Below, one piece after another: positions 31,260 through 42,130 of a stretch of 64,000 bases of DNA. The stretch is from contig JABMCL010002049.1 in the NCBI GenBank assembly GCA_018857735.1, positions 390,001-454,000 on the forward strand. Reading direction: 5' to 3'. The position numbers and the translations under genes were made by a program. Positions within the stretch are counted from its first letter, which is position 1, and each line of letters starts with the position of its first letter. Origin of the DNA: Alviniconcha marisindica (taxonomy: Eukaryota; Mollusca; Gastropoda; Provannidae). The notes beneath the pieces were generated by a model. It had not been told where the DNA came from, did no database searches, and was given only the letters and a program-made list of their open reading frames with translations.

Positions 31260-32490
31260 GCATTATGAATTACTTGTAGCTCACTGCCCTAATGATGTGA
31301 ACGTAGGGTTTCACATTTAACACCAAGTTTTGCGTAACGTTAATGTACGGCATCACAATAATGTAACACCTGCCGTCAGTATGACACCAAACTTTGTGTA
31401 ACTTTGAGGTAAGACATCACAACAGTGTAACACCGGCATCTGATGTGACTCACAAATTTGTGTAACTTTAATGTATGTATGGTGTCGCAATGATACAACA
31501 TCTGCACTCAATATGACACCAAACTTTGTGTAAATTTAGGATGTCATAACAATGTAACACCTGCAACTGATGTGACACATGGATGTGTGTAACATTAGTG
31601 TATGATGTCATAAAGATGTAACACCTGCAGGCAATGTGACACCAAGTTTTGTATAATGTTAATGTATGATGTCACAATGATGTTACACTGGCAACCCATA
31701 TGACACAAAGATTTGCATAACATTAATCTATGGCATCACAGTGATGTACTACCTACAGCTTGGTATTCTTATGGTGTGCAATTTTAATGTATGGTGTCAC
31801 AACAATGTGACAGCTTTTGTGTAACATTAATGTATGACATAACAATGGTGTAACACCTGCTGTAACAATGGTGTAACACCTGCAGCATTGTGTTCTTGTG
31901 GTAAACAACTTTTATGTGTGGTGTCATGATGGTGTGACATGACAACAATGTGACATCAAGTAAGCAACTTTAATGTGTGGTGTCATGATGATGTGATATC
32001 ACGACGATGTGACATCAAGTAAGCAACTTTAATGTGTTGTGTCATGATGGTGTGACATGACAACGATGTGACATCAAGTAAGCAATTTAATGTGTGGTGT
32101 CATGATGATGTGATATAATGACAATGTGACATCAAGTAAGCAACTTTAATGTGTGGAGTCATGATATTGTGACATCACAGTGATGTGACATCAAGTAAGC
32201 AACTTTAATGTGTGGAGTCATGATGATGTGACATCACAACGATGTGACATCAAGCTTTGTCAGCGGTAAGGTATGGTGTCATTATACTGTAACACCTATA
32301 GCTTTTGATCTTAATGATGTGTAACTTTAATGCATGGTGTCAGCTTGGGGTCTTAATGATGTGTAGCATTAAGTGTATGCTGTCACAACGATGTGATCCC
32401 TGTAGCTTTGTATCGTAGTGATGTGTAGCATTGGTATCTTTTGTCACAACGATCTAACACCTGCAGCTTGATGTCCTTTAATGTATGGTG
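31260..32490. repeat. Diverged satellite with alternating 'gatgtgacatca' motifs
   Basis: About 1.2 kb is built from units with 'taatgtatggtgtcacaatg', 'atgtaacacctgcag' and later 'gtgacatcaagtaagcaact'. The left half has units of roughly 100-115 bp. From 31905 to 32260 the period is about 63 bp and copies are more alike, so a newer subarray lies inside an older one. No reading frame is conserved. Confidence 0.8.
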
Positions 32491-33299
32491 TCTTAACTAT
32501 GCATTGATGTGGTTCTTTTCCCCAGTATTTACTGGTCCGGAGATGACCATGTGTGGTTGACTGGACGTTAATGGCCTAAGAGTTTCAGAATTTGGCCACA
32601 AATCTGTTTTGGAGCTGCAGAATATTGAATTTCTGTATTTTGTAAGACCTTAAACTGAGGACCTCCACCCATCCCCATTAAAAAAAGAAAGAGAAGAATA
32701 GTGATGCACCTAAAATGAAATGGTTACACCTCCAGTGACAGAATATCAATGTGATGAAGGTGGTTGTTTATTGGAGAGACAATTTTTTTTTTTGCACCAC
32801 TGGTGAGGAGTACAGAACTTTCAAATTGTAGTTGTGTAATGGACGAATAATAAGTATTAAAGTTGAAGCTGGGTGTTTTAGTAACTTGCTGCAGCACGTT
32901 GTGGTGCTTTGAAAAATTGGGTAAGCACTTTGCTGAGCAGCTTTAAGGTTTGAACTTTGTCAAGCTGCACCGCTGTCACCACTAAAAACCGCTGCTTAGT
33001 TGGTCAGAATATTTCTTCCTTGTTACAGTGGGTGGTAGCCATGGTGGTGGTGGAGGTAGTGTTACATGTGAGGGTGCGTGCGCCCGTATCCATCTTTCTG
33101 TCTGACGGTGTACGATTTATGTGTGCGAGAGAGGGGAAGAATGAGAGAAATACATACTTACTTTGGTAAGCCCTATTCATAAATAGTGGTTTCATACCGA
33201 AAAAAGAAACGAACAAAAACCAAAAACACTGAGAACTGACAATAGAACAGCAGTTTACTCATTAAACTCATTTTAACCCAAATTTAAAGCAAGAATTCT

Positions 33300-33415
33300 G
33301 CATTTTACATAGCACTATGAATAGGTAATAATTATTTTTGATGGCTTATGGTGCCAGCATAGCACTGTGAGTAGGTAATCATTATTTTTGATGGCTTATG
33401 GTGCCAGTATTGTGT
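33300..33415. repeat. Direct duplication of about 55 bp
   Basis: 'Catagcactatgaataggta' with 'attatttttgatggcttatg' and 'gtgccag' is repeated once. No gene here. Confidence 0.75.
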
Positions 33416-33779
33416 GTCAGATCTCAAAGAGAGTTTGTCATTGCACACTGTGTCATCAATGATGTACGCACAATGTGAATTTTTTGCCCTTTTTGTCTCT
33501 ATCATATCAGTTTTGTATGCTGTATAGCTTATTGCATTAAAAGTTTATAAAATTTGATATTCCTCAGTGTGTGAGTGTGGGTCAGTGTGGCCCATCTGCC
33601 AGTCCTTTCCACTTCCAGTGTTGAAGAAGTTACGAGTCAATATTGAGTTGCTCATTTATATTCTTACATTTTGTCAGAATTTAATCAGCATTCCGTTGAA
33701 GAAACATTTATCAGTTTGACGTCCTCTTTTCGGTTTTTATGAAATCCGGGCTTTGGTGTCAACGCAAACATCCACCAGT

Positions 33780-34020
33780 GAAGACCATTGTGACTACCAG
33801 TCCTGCAACAAAAGACCGCCATTATCCGAGATTACTGGTCATCGACACGAGCGCACCTCCTGTCCGGCTGGCCTCGGTTTAGGGATCAACTTTTCACTCG
33901 GTCCACCCGCGGCTGCGATTGGTTAAAGACTGAGCCCTCAGCGGCATGCAAGCTTCACGATCTAGCCAATCAGAGGCATTCTCATTCCTGGTTTCCGGTA
34001 CCTCGGGCGCTGGCTGGCCC
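33780..34020. promoter_or_regulatory. GC-richer block with two inverted CCAAT boxes (possible promoter)
   Basis: 'Gcgattggtta' (33916) and 'agccaatcag' (33964) are CCAAT boxes in opposite orientation within a locally GC-rich stretch inside AT-rich intergenic DNA. A promoter for an unseen 5' exon of the glycosyltransferase gene is possible, but no donor or exon could be assigned. Confidence 0.2.
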
Positions 34021-34087
34021 GATTTTTGATAGGCCAGTTCGACAGGCTATGTTTCTCATCGACTGTAAAATAATTATCAGTTTGACA

Positions 34088-34156
34088 GCAGTAAGTAAGT
34101 AAGTAAACATGGTGCTTAACGTCCACAGAAACCATAAGGCTTATTAGGGACGGGGT
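34088..34156 (+). repeat. Dispersed element tail '(gtaa)n...attagggacgg'
   Basis: 'Agtaagtaagtaaacatggt', 'gcttaacgtccacagaaacc' and 'aaggcttattagggacgggg' form the clearest copy of the family also seen at 12648. Confidence 0.75.
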
Positions 34157-34250
34157 TGACAACAGTGAGACGTTAGTCTTTTTATAATGACACCAGACTT
34201 TACTTGGAATCTAATGACTTTTTGGCTGGTCCTGACGTACGCAGCAGTGG

Positions 34251-34283
<33 letters not shown>

Positions 34284-34313
34284 GGGGGAGGAGGTGGGGG
34301 TGGGGGTCTGAGC

Positions 34314-34839
34314 AAACTCCAAGCACTGGTTTACGACATCCTTCCTTAACCGCTGCCGTATTTAGTTACGCCATAGGTCCCAGAAAACTGTTAGCTAACG
34401 AGCAGTTTTTTGTTGGTACTCAAACAGTAGTAAGTTTGTTACAAACAACTCGATTAAATAAGGCGTGTCATTCTAAGCTGCCAACAAAATCGTTTGAATC
34501 GAGACGGAACTCTTTCTTTTACCCGGGGTGGATGCGTCTCATGTTTACGTGGGTGCTTGGGCGCTTGGCTGCTTCCACAGTCATATTAGTACCCACACTC
34601 CGAGCACCGCTTTCCGGCACCTTCCTCCAAACGATTGTGGTTTTGTTTGTGCTGGTGTGAACTTTGTTGACGGCTATAAATGACACGCCTTGTTTTATTT
34701 GAGTTGTTTGTAACAAACTTACTACTGTTTGAGCACCAACAAAAAACTGCTCTTTAGCTGACAGTTTTCTGGACCCTATGGCGTAACTAAATACGGCAGT
34801 GGTTGAAGGAAGGATGTCGTAAACCAGTGCTTGGAGTTT
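34314..34839. mobile_element. Long palindromic element, arms of about 157 bp
   Basis: The left arm (34314-34470) runs from 'aaactccaagcactggttta' to 'aggcgtgtca'. The right arm (34681-34839) is its inverted copy, with few differences. The ~210-bp loop contains 'cccacactccgagcaccgct', found reversed at about 35290-35325 and at 415-440. Such fold-back elements are non-autonomous; no transposase is present. Transcripts would form a long hairpin. Confidence 0.88.
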
Positions 34840-34931
34840 GATTAGTACCCAAACCTTTAGGAGGGCGCTGACCGCGTCGGTGGACAGCTGCGCGGAGATA
34901 AAGAATGCCCCTAGAAGCGTAACTAAAAAGG

Positions 34932-35008
34932 TGAGCCGGTTTGGCCTAGCGGTAAGGCGTTAGGCTGGTAAGCGGAAGGACCTCTGTTCGATACCGCTTC
35001 GGCTCTCC
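34932..35008 (+). mobile_element. tRNA-like head of a SINE (tRNA pseudogene)
   Basis: 'Gagccgg' pairs with 'tcggctc' as a 7-bp acceptor stem, 'tggcctagcggtaagg' fits pol III box A and 'gttcgatacc' fits box B. The anticodon position would read GGT (Thr), but the anticodon and T stems are badly mismatched. It is therefore a tRNA-derived repeat rather than a working tRNA. A reversed '(attagggacgg)' family tail follows at 35205-35250. Confidence 0.6.
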
Positions 35009-35204
35009 TTTCTCTTCAAAAAGGTTGTGGTTTGTGGACTGTCGTGTGACTTTGTCCATCACTTCCTACTGAAACAGTAACTGAAATGGCTCTCATCGCT
35101 GCCCATCTTAATGCAGGAATCAAGTTCTGGTGGTGACAGTGTAGCGATAGGTATATAATCTCCCTCTTCCCCCACCTCCATACCCCCTCCCCCCCCTTCT
35201 CCCC

Positions 35205-35250
35205 GTCCCTAATAAGCCTTGCGGTTTCTGTGGACGTTAAGCACAATGCT
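35205..35250 (-). repeat. Reversed copy of the 'gtccacagaaacc...attagggacgg' tail
   Basis: 'Ccgtccctaataagccttgc' and 'ggtttctgtggacgttaagc' are the reverse complement of the family seen at 34100-34156. It may be the 3' end of a SINE facing the tRNA-like head. Confidence 0.7.
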
Positions 35251-35449
35251 TTACTTTTTGCGTAACTAAATCTGGCAGAGTTTGGAGGAAGGTGCCGGAA
35301 AGCGATGCTCGGAGTGTGGGGTCTGAGTAGTGGTCCCATTTTTACTTGCCTATTCTCACTTGGCTTATGCGCCCTCTGCCTAATCTCACGATGTGTGCTG
35401 TCGTTGTATTATCGTTCTTGTGCCACATTGACTCCTCCCACGTTACTCC

Positions 35450-35718
35450 GGCATGTGTCAGTGCACGCCGGCCTTGTTTATGACGTCATTGATACAGGCT
35501 CATGGACACGCAATGGCAGCACTCACGGCCTTGTTTTGGCAACTTTCAAACGTCGATTTAAAACAAAACAAAAAAAGCTTCTTTTTTTTAACAAACAGGA
35601 CGGCAAATCGGGCGAGGAACTGCCGAGTCTTTTTTTAAATATTTTTTAATTCCGTTCCTATCCTAAGGACCCGTGATGCTTCTTCGGTTGGTGCCCCAGT
35701 GAACTCCTTCGGTGGTCC
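35450..35718 (-). mobile_element. TTAA-type MITE copy (family 2), reversed
   Basis: Read on the minus strand from 35718 it starts ttaaagggg, then 'ccgaagaagcatcac' and 'gataggaacgga', and reaches 'gtgctgccattgcgtgtcc' and a CRE palindrome tgacgtca (35481). These blocks match the element at 61772-62224. A small insertion interrupts the terminal repeat. Open frames here are not genes. Confidence 0.7.
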
Positions 35719-35819
35719 CCTTTAATTAAATGAAAAGAAGATGCGGCTGCTGTGTAATCTCTTTCCTGAAGGAGTGGCAAGTGCTTTACCGTTTCCACAA
35801 AGGACTGCAAACACTATAA

Positions 35820-36680
35820 TAATAGTTTCTCTGAAAGCCGCCGAGTCTACCCGGTGCTACGGTTTTGCTGCTGAAAGACTGCAAGTTTACCTAAAAGACT
35901 GTCTGCGAGTGCCACACAGGCTTCGTTTGTTTGAAAGACTGCGAAGTACAGTAGTTTCACCGAAAGGCTGTCGAGTGGCTCTACTTTTCTTCCTTATATA
36001 TTCAAAGTCTTTTCCCAGAACTGACATTAGACAGGTACACTATCAAGTTAATCGACGGAAAGACTGTTAATCGCTGCAGTAGAATGACACGGCTAGAAAC
36101 TTCACAAGTGTTACAGCTTTCACCGACCAACGACTGCGAACCGACATTCGCCCAGCACTTGCTCTGAATGTTCTTCTTTCGTGATGCCTTACGTCCACAG
36201 AAACCATAAAGCTTATTAGGGACGGCCACCTCGACGGCCAGCTCCTGAGGTCTGAAAGATCGCTACCTGCTTAAGTAGGCTGTGACTTGAAAAGTTCCAA
36301 GTGCTACAGCTTTCACAGAAGGGCTGTCAACCGACAGTCCCCCAGCACTGCTCTGAAAGACTGCTAACGGCTGCTGCACGCAGGCTGCCACTCAAAAAGT
36401 GTCCAAGCGTTACAGCTTTCACCGACCAAGAACTGTCAACCGACAGTCGCGTAGCACTGCTCTGGAAAAAGAAGAAGAAGAAAAAGAAAAGAAAAGAAAA
36501 GAAAGACTCACAGAAAGACTCTCAACCGATAGTCGCCCAGCACTGCTCTGAAAGACCGCCCACCGCTGCTGCACGCAGACTATCACTCAAACATCTTCCA
36601 AGTGCCGCAGCTTTCCAGGGACTTGCTGCTTTCTTTCACCGAAGGACGGTCGCCCAGCGCTGCTTTCTTACGGCAGTGTT
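35820..36680. repeat. Diverged tandem repeat upstream of the glycosyltransferase start
   Basis: Units of roughly 115 bp share 'gttacagctttcaccgacca', 'ctgtcaaccgacagtcgccc', 'agcactgctctgaaagactg' and 'ctgctgcacgcagactatca'. Clear copies are at 36298-36402, 36403-36470 and 36510-36620, with decayed ones from 35820. A copy of the 'attagggacgg' tail lies at 36183-36225. The array forms the promoter/5' UTR region of the gene at 36691. Confidence 0.7.
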
Positions 36681-36690
36681 GTGCAGACGG

Positions 36691-37522
36691 ATGGCGAGGG
36701 CGGGGCCCACGCATGACGCGCAGAAATGGTTGCTGCTTGCTTTGGTGGGCACGGTGGCTGGAGGCGCGGTGGCGATGGTGATGCTGCCGCAGCTCTTCGA
36801 AGTTCACCTGCGGCTTCTCCAGGCTCCGGTCGCCGCGCCTGCCAGAGACACTGGATCTCCACCAGGTAGGATAACCTCGATTTTTCCAGGATGAGCAGAG
36901 CAGGGGATGCTTCAGTACAGCCATATAACTCAAAAGTCACAGGGTCAGTCCTACCTGATAGCTTGTAGCTTACCCTGTGAAAAAAAGGCAAAAAACAAAA
37001 CGGAAAAAGAAGAAGAGGAAAGAAAGAAAAAGTCAACACACAAGGGAGTTAATTAGCCCTCGAAATACGTAGCACGAGCACAACAGCAAAGATCTCAGTC
37101 GCCTACGGTAACTCTCACCTGGCATGTGTGTAAATACAAGGTACATAAACTCCACCAGTGAGAGCTATCGTATGTGGGAGTTAAGAGGATTGTTTTATTG
37201 ATTTGGTTTAGCTGATGACTCCTCTGGTCAAGTGCCCAGCTGGCTGGCGCTGCTACAGCCCGTGCTGCACGTCATGCACGGCACATTCCCACTTTGTGGC
37301 AGTTTGTTCAGTTTGTCTAAAGGCTGATGTGAAGTTTGATGTTTGGCAACGACGTCTCAGTGATTGGTGCATTCCGGCGTATGGTATACAGGAATCCGTT
37401 AGTTTTAATTGTTTTAGTGGTTGACTGCTTCGTCTGACTGATTTGGGTTGGTGGGTGGGTGGGGCGAGAGAGAGACAACTCGTATTTTATTGTATTTTAC
37501 AAGGATTGTAATTCACGTTCGC

Positions 37523-37592
<70 letters not shown>

Positions 37593-38543
37593 TTCGTCTG
37601 AAGTAAAAACTCAACTGACAAGTCACCTTTTCGTGCCCACAGGTTTCAACCTGAGGCAGAAGACAACCGGGTCGAACACAGACTGCAAGGTGGACGAGAC
37701 ACGGCAACCGAAAACGACGTCATCCACCTCACCGCTAGTCACGACCCCCCGCCAGGCGTCATCCACAATGACGTCATCGCCATCAACCACAACTACGCCG
37801 TCCGCACCCACGACGCCGATGAAGCCATTCGTTCCCTGCGACTGGCAGGTGGAAAAGATTCCTCTCCCAACCAGACTCCAGGCAGTGCTGGTCTGTAACA
37901 AAACATCCGCGGACATTATTGTCAGGGAGGTCCGGTCCGACACGACACCGGTGACGACGCTGTCCTCCGCCCATGATTCCTCGTGCCTGCAACGCGTCAT
38001 CCAGACACGCTGCAGTGACGTCAGTCTGCGTGTGCCAAGAGTGGCGCACTACGTGTGGTTCGGGCCGAGGAACATGTCGCTGCACTTTTTCGTCGGCGTT
38101 CTGAGCGTGGTTCGATTCCTCCGGCCTTGCCTGCTGCTGTTCCACGGTGAGCGCGTCCCCGCCGGGCCCTACTGGCTGGCGCTGCTGCAGCTCGTGCCGC
38201 ACGTTGTGCACGTGCCTAGACCGAGACCGCGTCGCATCTTCGGCAACGTCATCAACGTGGTGGAGCACAGCGCCGACGTCACGAGGCTTCAGTTGCTCAT
38301 TGGTAAATCTCCCAAGTTTAGTTACTTTTTGTCACGTTATTGTCTACGCGGAGTGCCCCTAGTCCATGCAGTCATGCCAGTATGGGGGATGCTTAACAGT
38401 CTGTACACACACACATGACACACACACACACACACACGCACGCACGCACGCACGCACGCACGCGCGCGCACTCACACACACACACACACACACAGGGATG
38501 GGTGTCAAAAACCAATGGATCTATCTATTGGAGAGAATGTGTA

Positions 38544-38638
<95 letters not shown>

Positions 38639-38790
38639 GTGTGTGTGTGTGTTTCGGTATGCAAGCCTACATTTCCTCACTAACAAGGCTAAAATTGTAT
38701 ACTCACACTTTTGTACACTTCTCAATTTTTTGATAGTCTCTGCCGTCACTAACTTTTAAAAACAAAGCAGAACAAACAACCAAATAAAAA

Positions 38791-38833
<43 letters not shown>

Positions 38834-41198
38834 CCACGAGGATTTCAGTCCAAGGGAGGCAAGCCCAACAAAAAAAACACGAGCTCAACAAACAAGTCTT
38901 ACCTCCCTTGGGAAGAGGGTAGCAGAATAAATGACCTGGAAAGTGGAGGCGCTGGGGGTTGACAGAGCCAGATGAGCGTGGCAGGGGGATGGGGAGGATA
39001 AAGGGAGAGGAAAGCAGAGAGGTGGGAGGGTGCACATGGAGGGGGGGGGGGGGGGGTAAAGATAAGAAAGCAGAGAGGCTAGAGGTGTGGATGGGAATTT
39101 GCGATAGAAAAATCAAATTAGACTGTGTTTGCCAAAAATTAACATAATGTGAACGTGAGTGCTGTCATTTTGTGCCCAGCAATCTGTATCAATGACATCA
39201 TGAACAAGGCTGGACTGTGTAGCCAAAGTATCACTAATACCTCATGAAGCAACATTTTTCTGCTCTTCATTGGTAGAGCAAAGCAACATGGCTGCACTCC
39301 AAGGAGCATACCTTTGAAGCAAAAAAAGATCCTGTTTTGTATTCGATAGAACAACAGGCTGAAGCCGGTCAGTGTTAATATTTCTACATTTTTTTATATT
39401 ATGCTTTCAGGCCAGCTGGCATCTTCACTTGAGTTGGTGTTTATTCATTATGATAAATGAAATTGATTCAATAAGATGGATGAAACTGGTTCATTTGATA
39501 GCAGCTGACATTTTTCATCATCAATGAACAGGTGCCATTACATATTTCATTATTTTTTTCCCCTTTGGAATCAGATCCACTAGTCTTTTGCTTTGCTGCT
39601 ATGCTTTAGCTTGTAATGCAAACATGGCAGCCACTCTGGGCTTTTCACGCAAAATAGTATTTATGATTGGCTGAAGCTGATTGGGTGATTGGCAGCCTGG
39701 AATTTAACACTCCCTATTTGTACAGGCAAGGCATGGCATTGATGATGAGCTTGCCTGTTGCCAGAGTATGGATGTATTTTTATGTCAAGGGGTGGTGTTG
39801 ATAATGAGACACTTTGTTGCCAGAGTATGGAGATATCTATGTCAAGGCACAATGTTGATAATGAGTTTGTCTGTTGCCAGAGTATGGATGCATCTATGTC
39901 AAGGCGCGGTGCTGATAAAGCTTGTCTGTTGCGGCTTCCACAGTATGGAGGCGTCTATGTCAAGGCGCGGTGTTGACAATGAGCTTGCCAGAGTATGGAG
40001 GTGTCTACGTCAAGGCATGGTGTTGATAATGAGCTTGTCTGTTGCCAGAGTATGGAGATGTCTATGTCAAGGCATGGTGCTGATAATGAGTCTTGTCTGT
40101 TGCCAGAGTATGGAGATGTTCTATGTCAAGGCATGGTGCTGATAATGAGCTTGTCTGTTGCCAGAGTATGGAGGTGTCTATGTCAAGGCATGGTGTTGAC
40201 AATGAGCTTGCCAGAGTATGGAGGTGTCTATGTCAAGGCATGGTGTTGACAAGAGCTTGCCAGAGTATGGAGATGTTTATGTCAAGGCATGGTGCTGATA
40301 ATGAGCTTGTCTGTTGCCAGAGTATGGAGATGTTTATGTCAAGGCATGGTGCTGATAATGAGCTTGTCTGTTGCCAGAGTATGGAGATGTTTATGTCAAG
40401 GCATGGTGCTGATAATGAGCTTGTCTGTTGCCAGAGTATGGAGATGTTTATGTCAAGGCATGGTGCTGATAATGAGCTTGTCTGTTGCCAGAGCATGGAG
40501 ATGTTTACGTCAAGGCATGGTGTTGATAATGAGCTTGTCTGTTGCCAGAGTATGGAGGTGTTTACGTCAAGGCATGGTGCTGATAATGAGCTTGTCTGTT
40601 GCCAGAGTATGGAGATGTTTACGTCAAGGCATGGTGCTGATAATGAGCTTGTCTGTTGCCAGAGCATGGAGATGTTTACGTCAGGGCACAGTGTTGATGA
40701 TGAACTTGTCTGTTGCCAGAATATGGAGGTGTTTACGTGGACTCAGACCAGTATCTCCTTCGACCAGTGGATGACCTCCTTAACAACTCTGTGGTCATCG
40801 GCATCGAAACAGCGGGCAGCAGATTGGGCAATGGCCTCATCTTCAGCGAGCCCGAGGCCCCCTTCCTCCAGATGTGGCTGGCCAACTACACCAGCTTCAA
40901 CGACGGGGTGTGGGGAGAACACTCCACCCAGCTTCCCTACAACCTGTCCAGAGTTGTCCCCCACCTAGTGACTGTTGTTGACTCTTTCTTCCGACCCAAC
41001 TACAAGGAGATTGAGCCGTTGTACAAGAACAGAGACTATGACTGGGGCCAGTTGTACGGTTTGCATCTCTATTACCGATTTTACCGGCAATATTTCGAGA
41101 CAGACACCCGACTGGATAGACAAAGCTGTGTGGTTGGAGACATGACCCGACACATTCTCTTCGGCTCCAGGATCTCCTGTTTTAGTGAAGACAAATAA
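36691..41198 (+). CDS. Type II membrane DXD glycosyltransferase, 3 exons, 437 aa
   Basis: Exons: 36691-36865, 37643-38302, 40720-41198. GT/AG junctions and phases agree (1314 nt). Residues 13-36 form one hydrophobic signal-anchor, followed by a Thr/Ser/Pro-rich stem (about 75-125), as in Golgi enzymes. The catalytic part starts at VPRVAHYVWFG and continues with the EYGGVYVDSD block, where DSD (286-288) is the nucleotide-sugar/metal motif of the Gly_transf_sug (DXD, GT32-like) fold. GNGLIFSEPEAPF follows. The DXD lies at the very start of exon 3, so correct use of that acceptor decides activity. The 437-residue length suits a full enzyme. It transfers a sugar in the secretory pathway; donor and acceptor cannot be told from sequence. 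Start: ATG preceding the anchor, preceded by no other in-frame ATG close by. The stop codon lies inside an AATAAA hexamer. Confidence 0.87.
37240..37280 (+). pseudogene. Copy of a glycosyltransferase exon 2 segment in intron 1
   Basis: 'Ctggctggcgctgctacagc' and the 21 bases after it match exon 2 at 38172-38212 at 36 of 41 positions, and all five differences are transitions. The parent encodes WLALLQLVPHVVH. The copy lies 400 bases upstream of exon 2 with no acceptor of its own. Confidence 0.7.
37527..37590. repeat. (GA)n microsatellite before exon 2
   Basis: About 60 bases of GA repeat end about 50 bases upstream of the exon 2 acceptor. Confidence 0.97.
38409..38828. repeat. (CA)n, (GA)n and (CA)n microsatellites, intron 2 of the glycosyltransferase
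   Basis: Tracts lie at about 38409-38492 (CA with CG steps), 38541-38650 (GT then GA then GT) and 38790-38828 (CA). Overlapping frames are dipeptide runs. Confidence 0.95.
39150..39325 (-). mobile_element. Decayed TTAA-type MITE fragment (family 2)
   Basis: On the minus strand, 'cagccatgttgc', 'aatgaagagcagaaaaatgt', 'catgatgtcattgata' and 'gctgggcacaaaatgacagc' match the interior of the element at 61940-62090. Termini are lost and the CRE palindrome is mutated (tgatgtca). Confidence 0.65.
39730..40719 (+). repeat. Minisatellite (~58-bp unit) that repeats the exon 3 acceptor
   Basis: About 17 units lead directly into exon 3. Each reads 'cttgtctgttgccag' then 'agtatggagatgtttatgtc' and 'aaggcatggtgctgataatg'. 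The real exon reads 'ctgttgccag' then 'aatatggaggtgtttacgtg'. So each unit holds the acceptor plus about 20 bases of the exon. In the reading phase of exon 2 a decoy would encode EYGDVYVKAWC and then stop, losing the DXD aspartates. Units at the 5' end are more diverged and some lack the 'ctgttg' part. Confidence 0.95.
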
Positions 41199-41199
41199 A
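41194..41199 (+). terminator. AATAAA overlapping the glycosyltransferase stop codon
   Basis: The TAA stop at 41196-41198 lies inside an AATAAA hexamer. If this signal is used, the 3' UTR would be only about 10-30 bases. Confidence 0.4.
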
Positions 41200-42067
41200 A
41201 CCATGCCATATTGCAATCTGTGATTTCTTCTGTGTCTGTATCTGTTGGGTATGTTGCAGCATCAGGTTTTTGGCAAAAATACAACAATGGGGGGCCACAC
41301 AGTGGTTTTACGTCCCTTACTAGGCGCAATGAAAGTTTGAGAACTGTTAACAGAGTCAGCATGAACTGTGGTGTTGATGAGATGGTTCCAGTCTTCTTCT
41401 TCTGTTAGCAGTAGCCACAAACATCCTTTTGATACTCTGCTGCTAATATGCACGACGACTCTGAGCTTACATGCCACTGGCTGTTTGTTGCTGAAATGTT
41501 AACATAGGATCTCTAATGTGCACAGTGATCTTAGTGCACGTTGCGCATAGCACACAAAACTGAGACAGGTACTGATGTGTTTGCATCAAGCGCTGACTGA
41601 AAAGAACCGAGTAAGTAAATAGTTGTAAGTAATAATCACATGGAATACATGCAGGTGGCTTTTCTCCCTTGAATAAGAAAAAGTGAGTCTATATGAGTGA
41701 CTGCTGTGTAGTCCAGAAACCTCAGTCTCTTCTCTTTTGTTAGTGACAACAAATACAATCTTTCAGTTTCAAAAAGATTTTATGCAGCTTCTTGTGGGGA
41801 CTCTGGTCCCACTCCAGCTGCCAGAGCTCTAATTGTGGAGTGTGCGTGTGTGTGTGTATGTACATGTGTGTGTGTGTGTGTGTGTGTATGTACATGTGTG
41901 TGTGTGTGTATGTGCCTACATGTGTGTGTGTTCCCCCATCCATCATAATACGAGACAGTTTGTGGCAGACACTATAAATGCAGTAACTCTGAAATTTTCC
42001 ATGAAGGGCAGTTACCCTTAAAGGAGCTAGCTGTCTCAAAACGTGTATTGTTTGTGCACATGCGCAA

Positions 42068-42130
<63 letters not shown>

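Noticed and set aside
34932..35008. Functional tRNA-Thr(GGT)
   Set aside because: Acceptor stem and boxes A and B are good, but the anticodon and T stems do not pair; a tRNA-derived repeat fits better.
39768..40968. Frames of up to 291 codons running into exon 3 of the glycosyltransferase
   Set aside because: Repeat-derived and out of frame with the catalytic domain; the splice-consistent frame starts at 40720.
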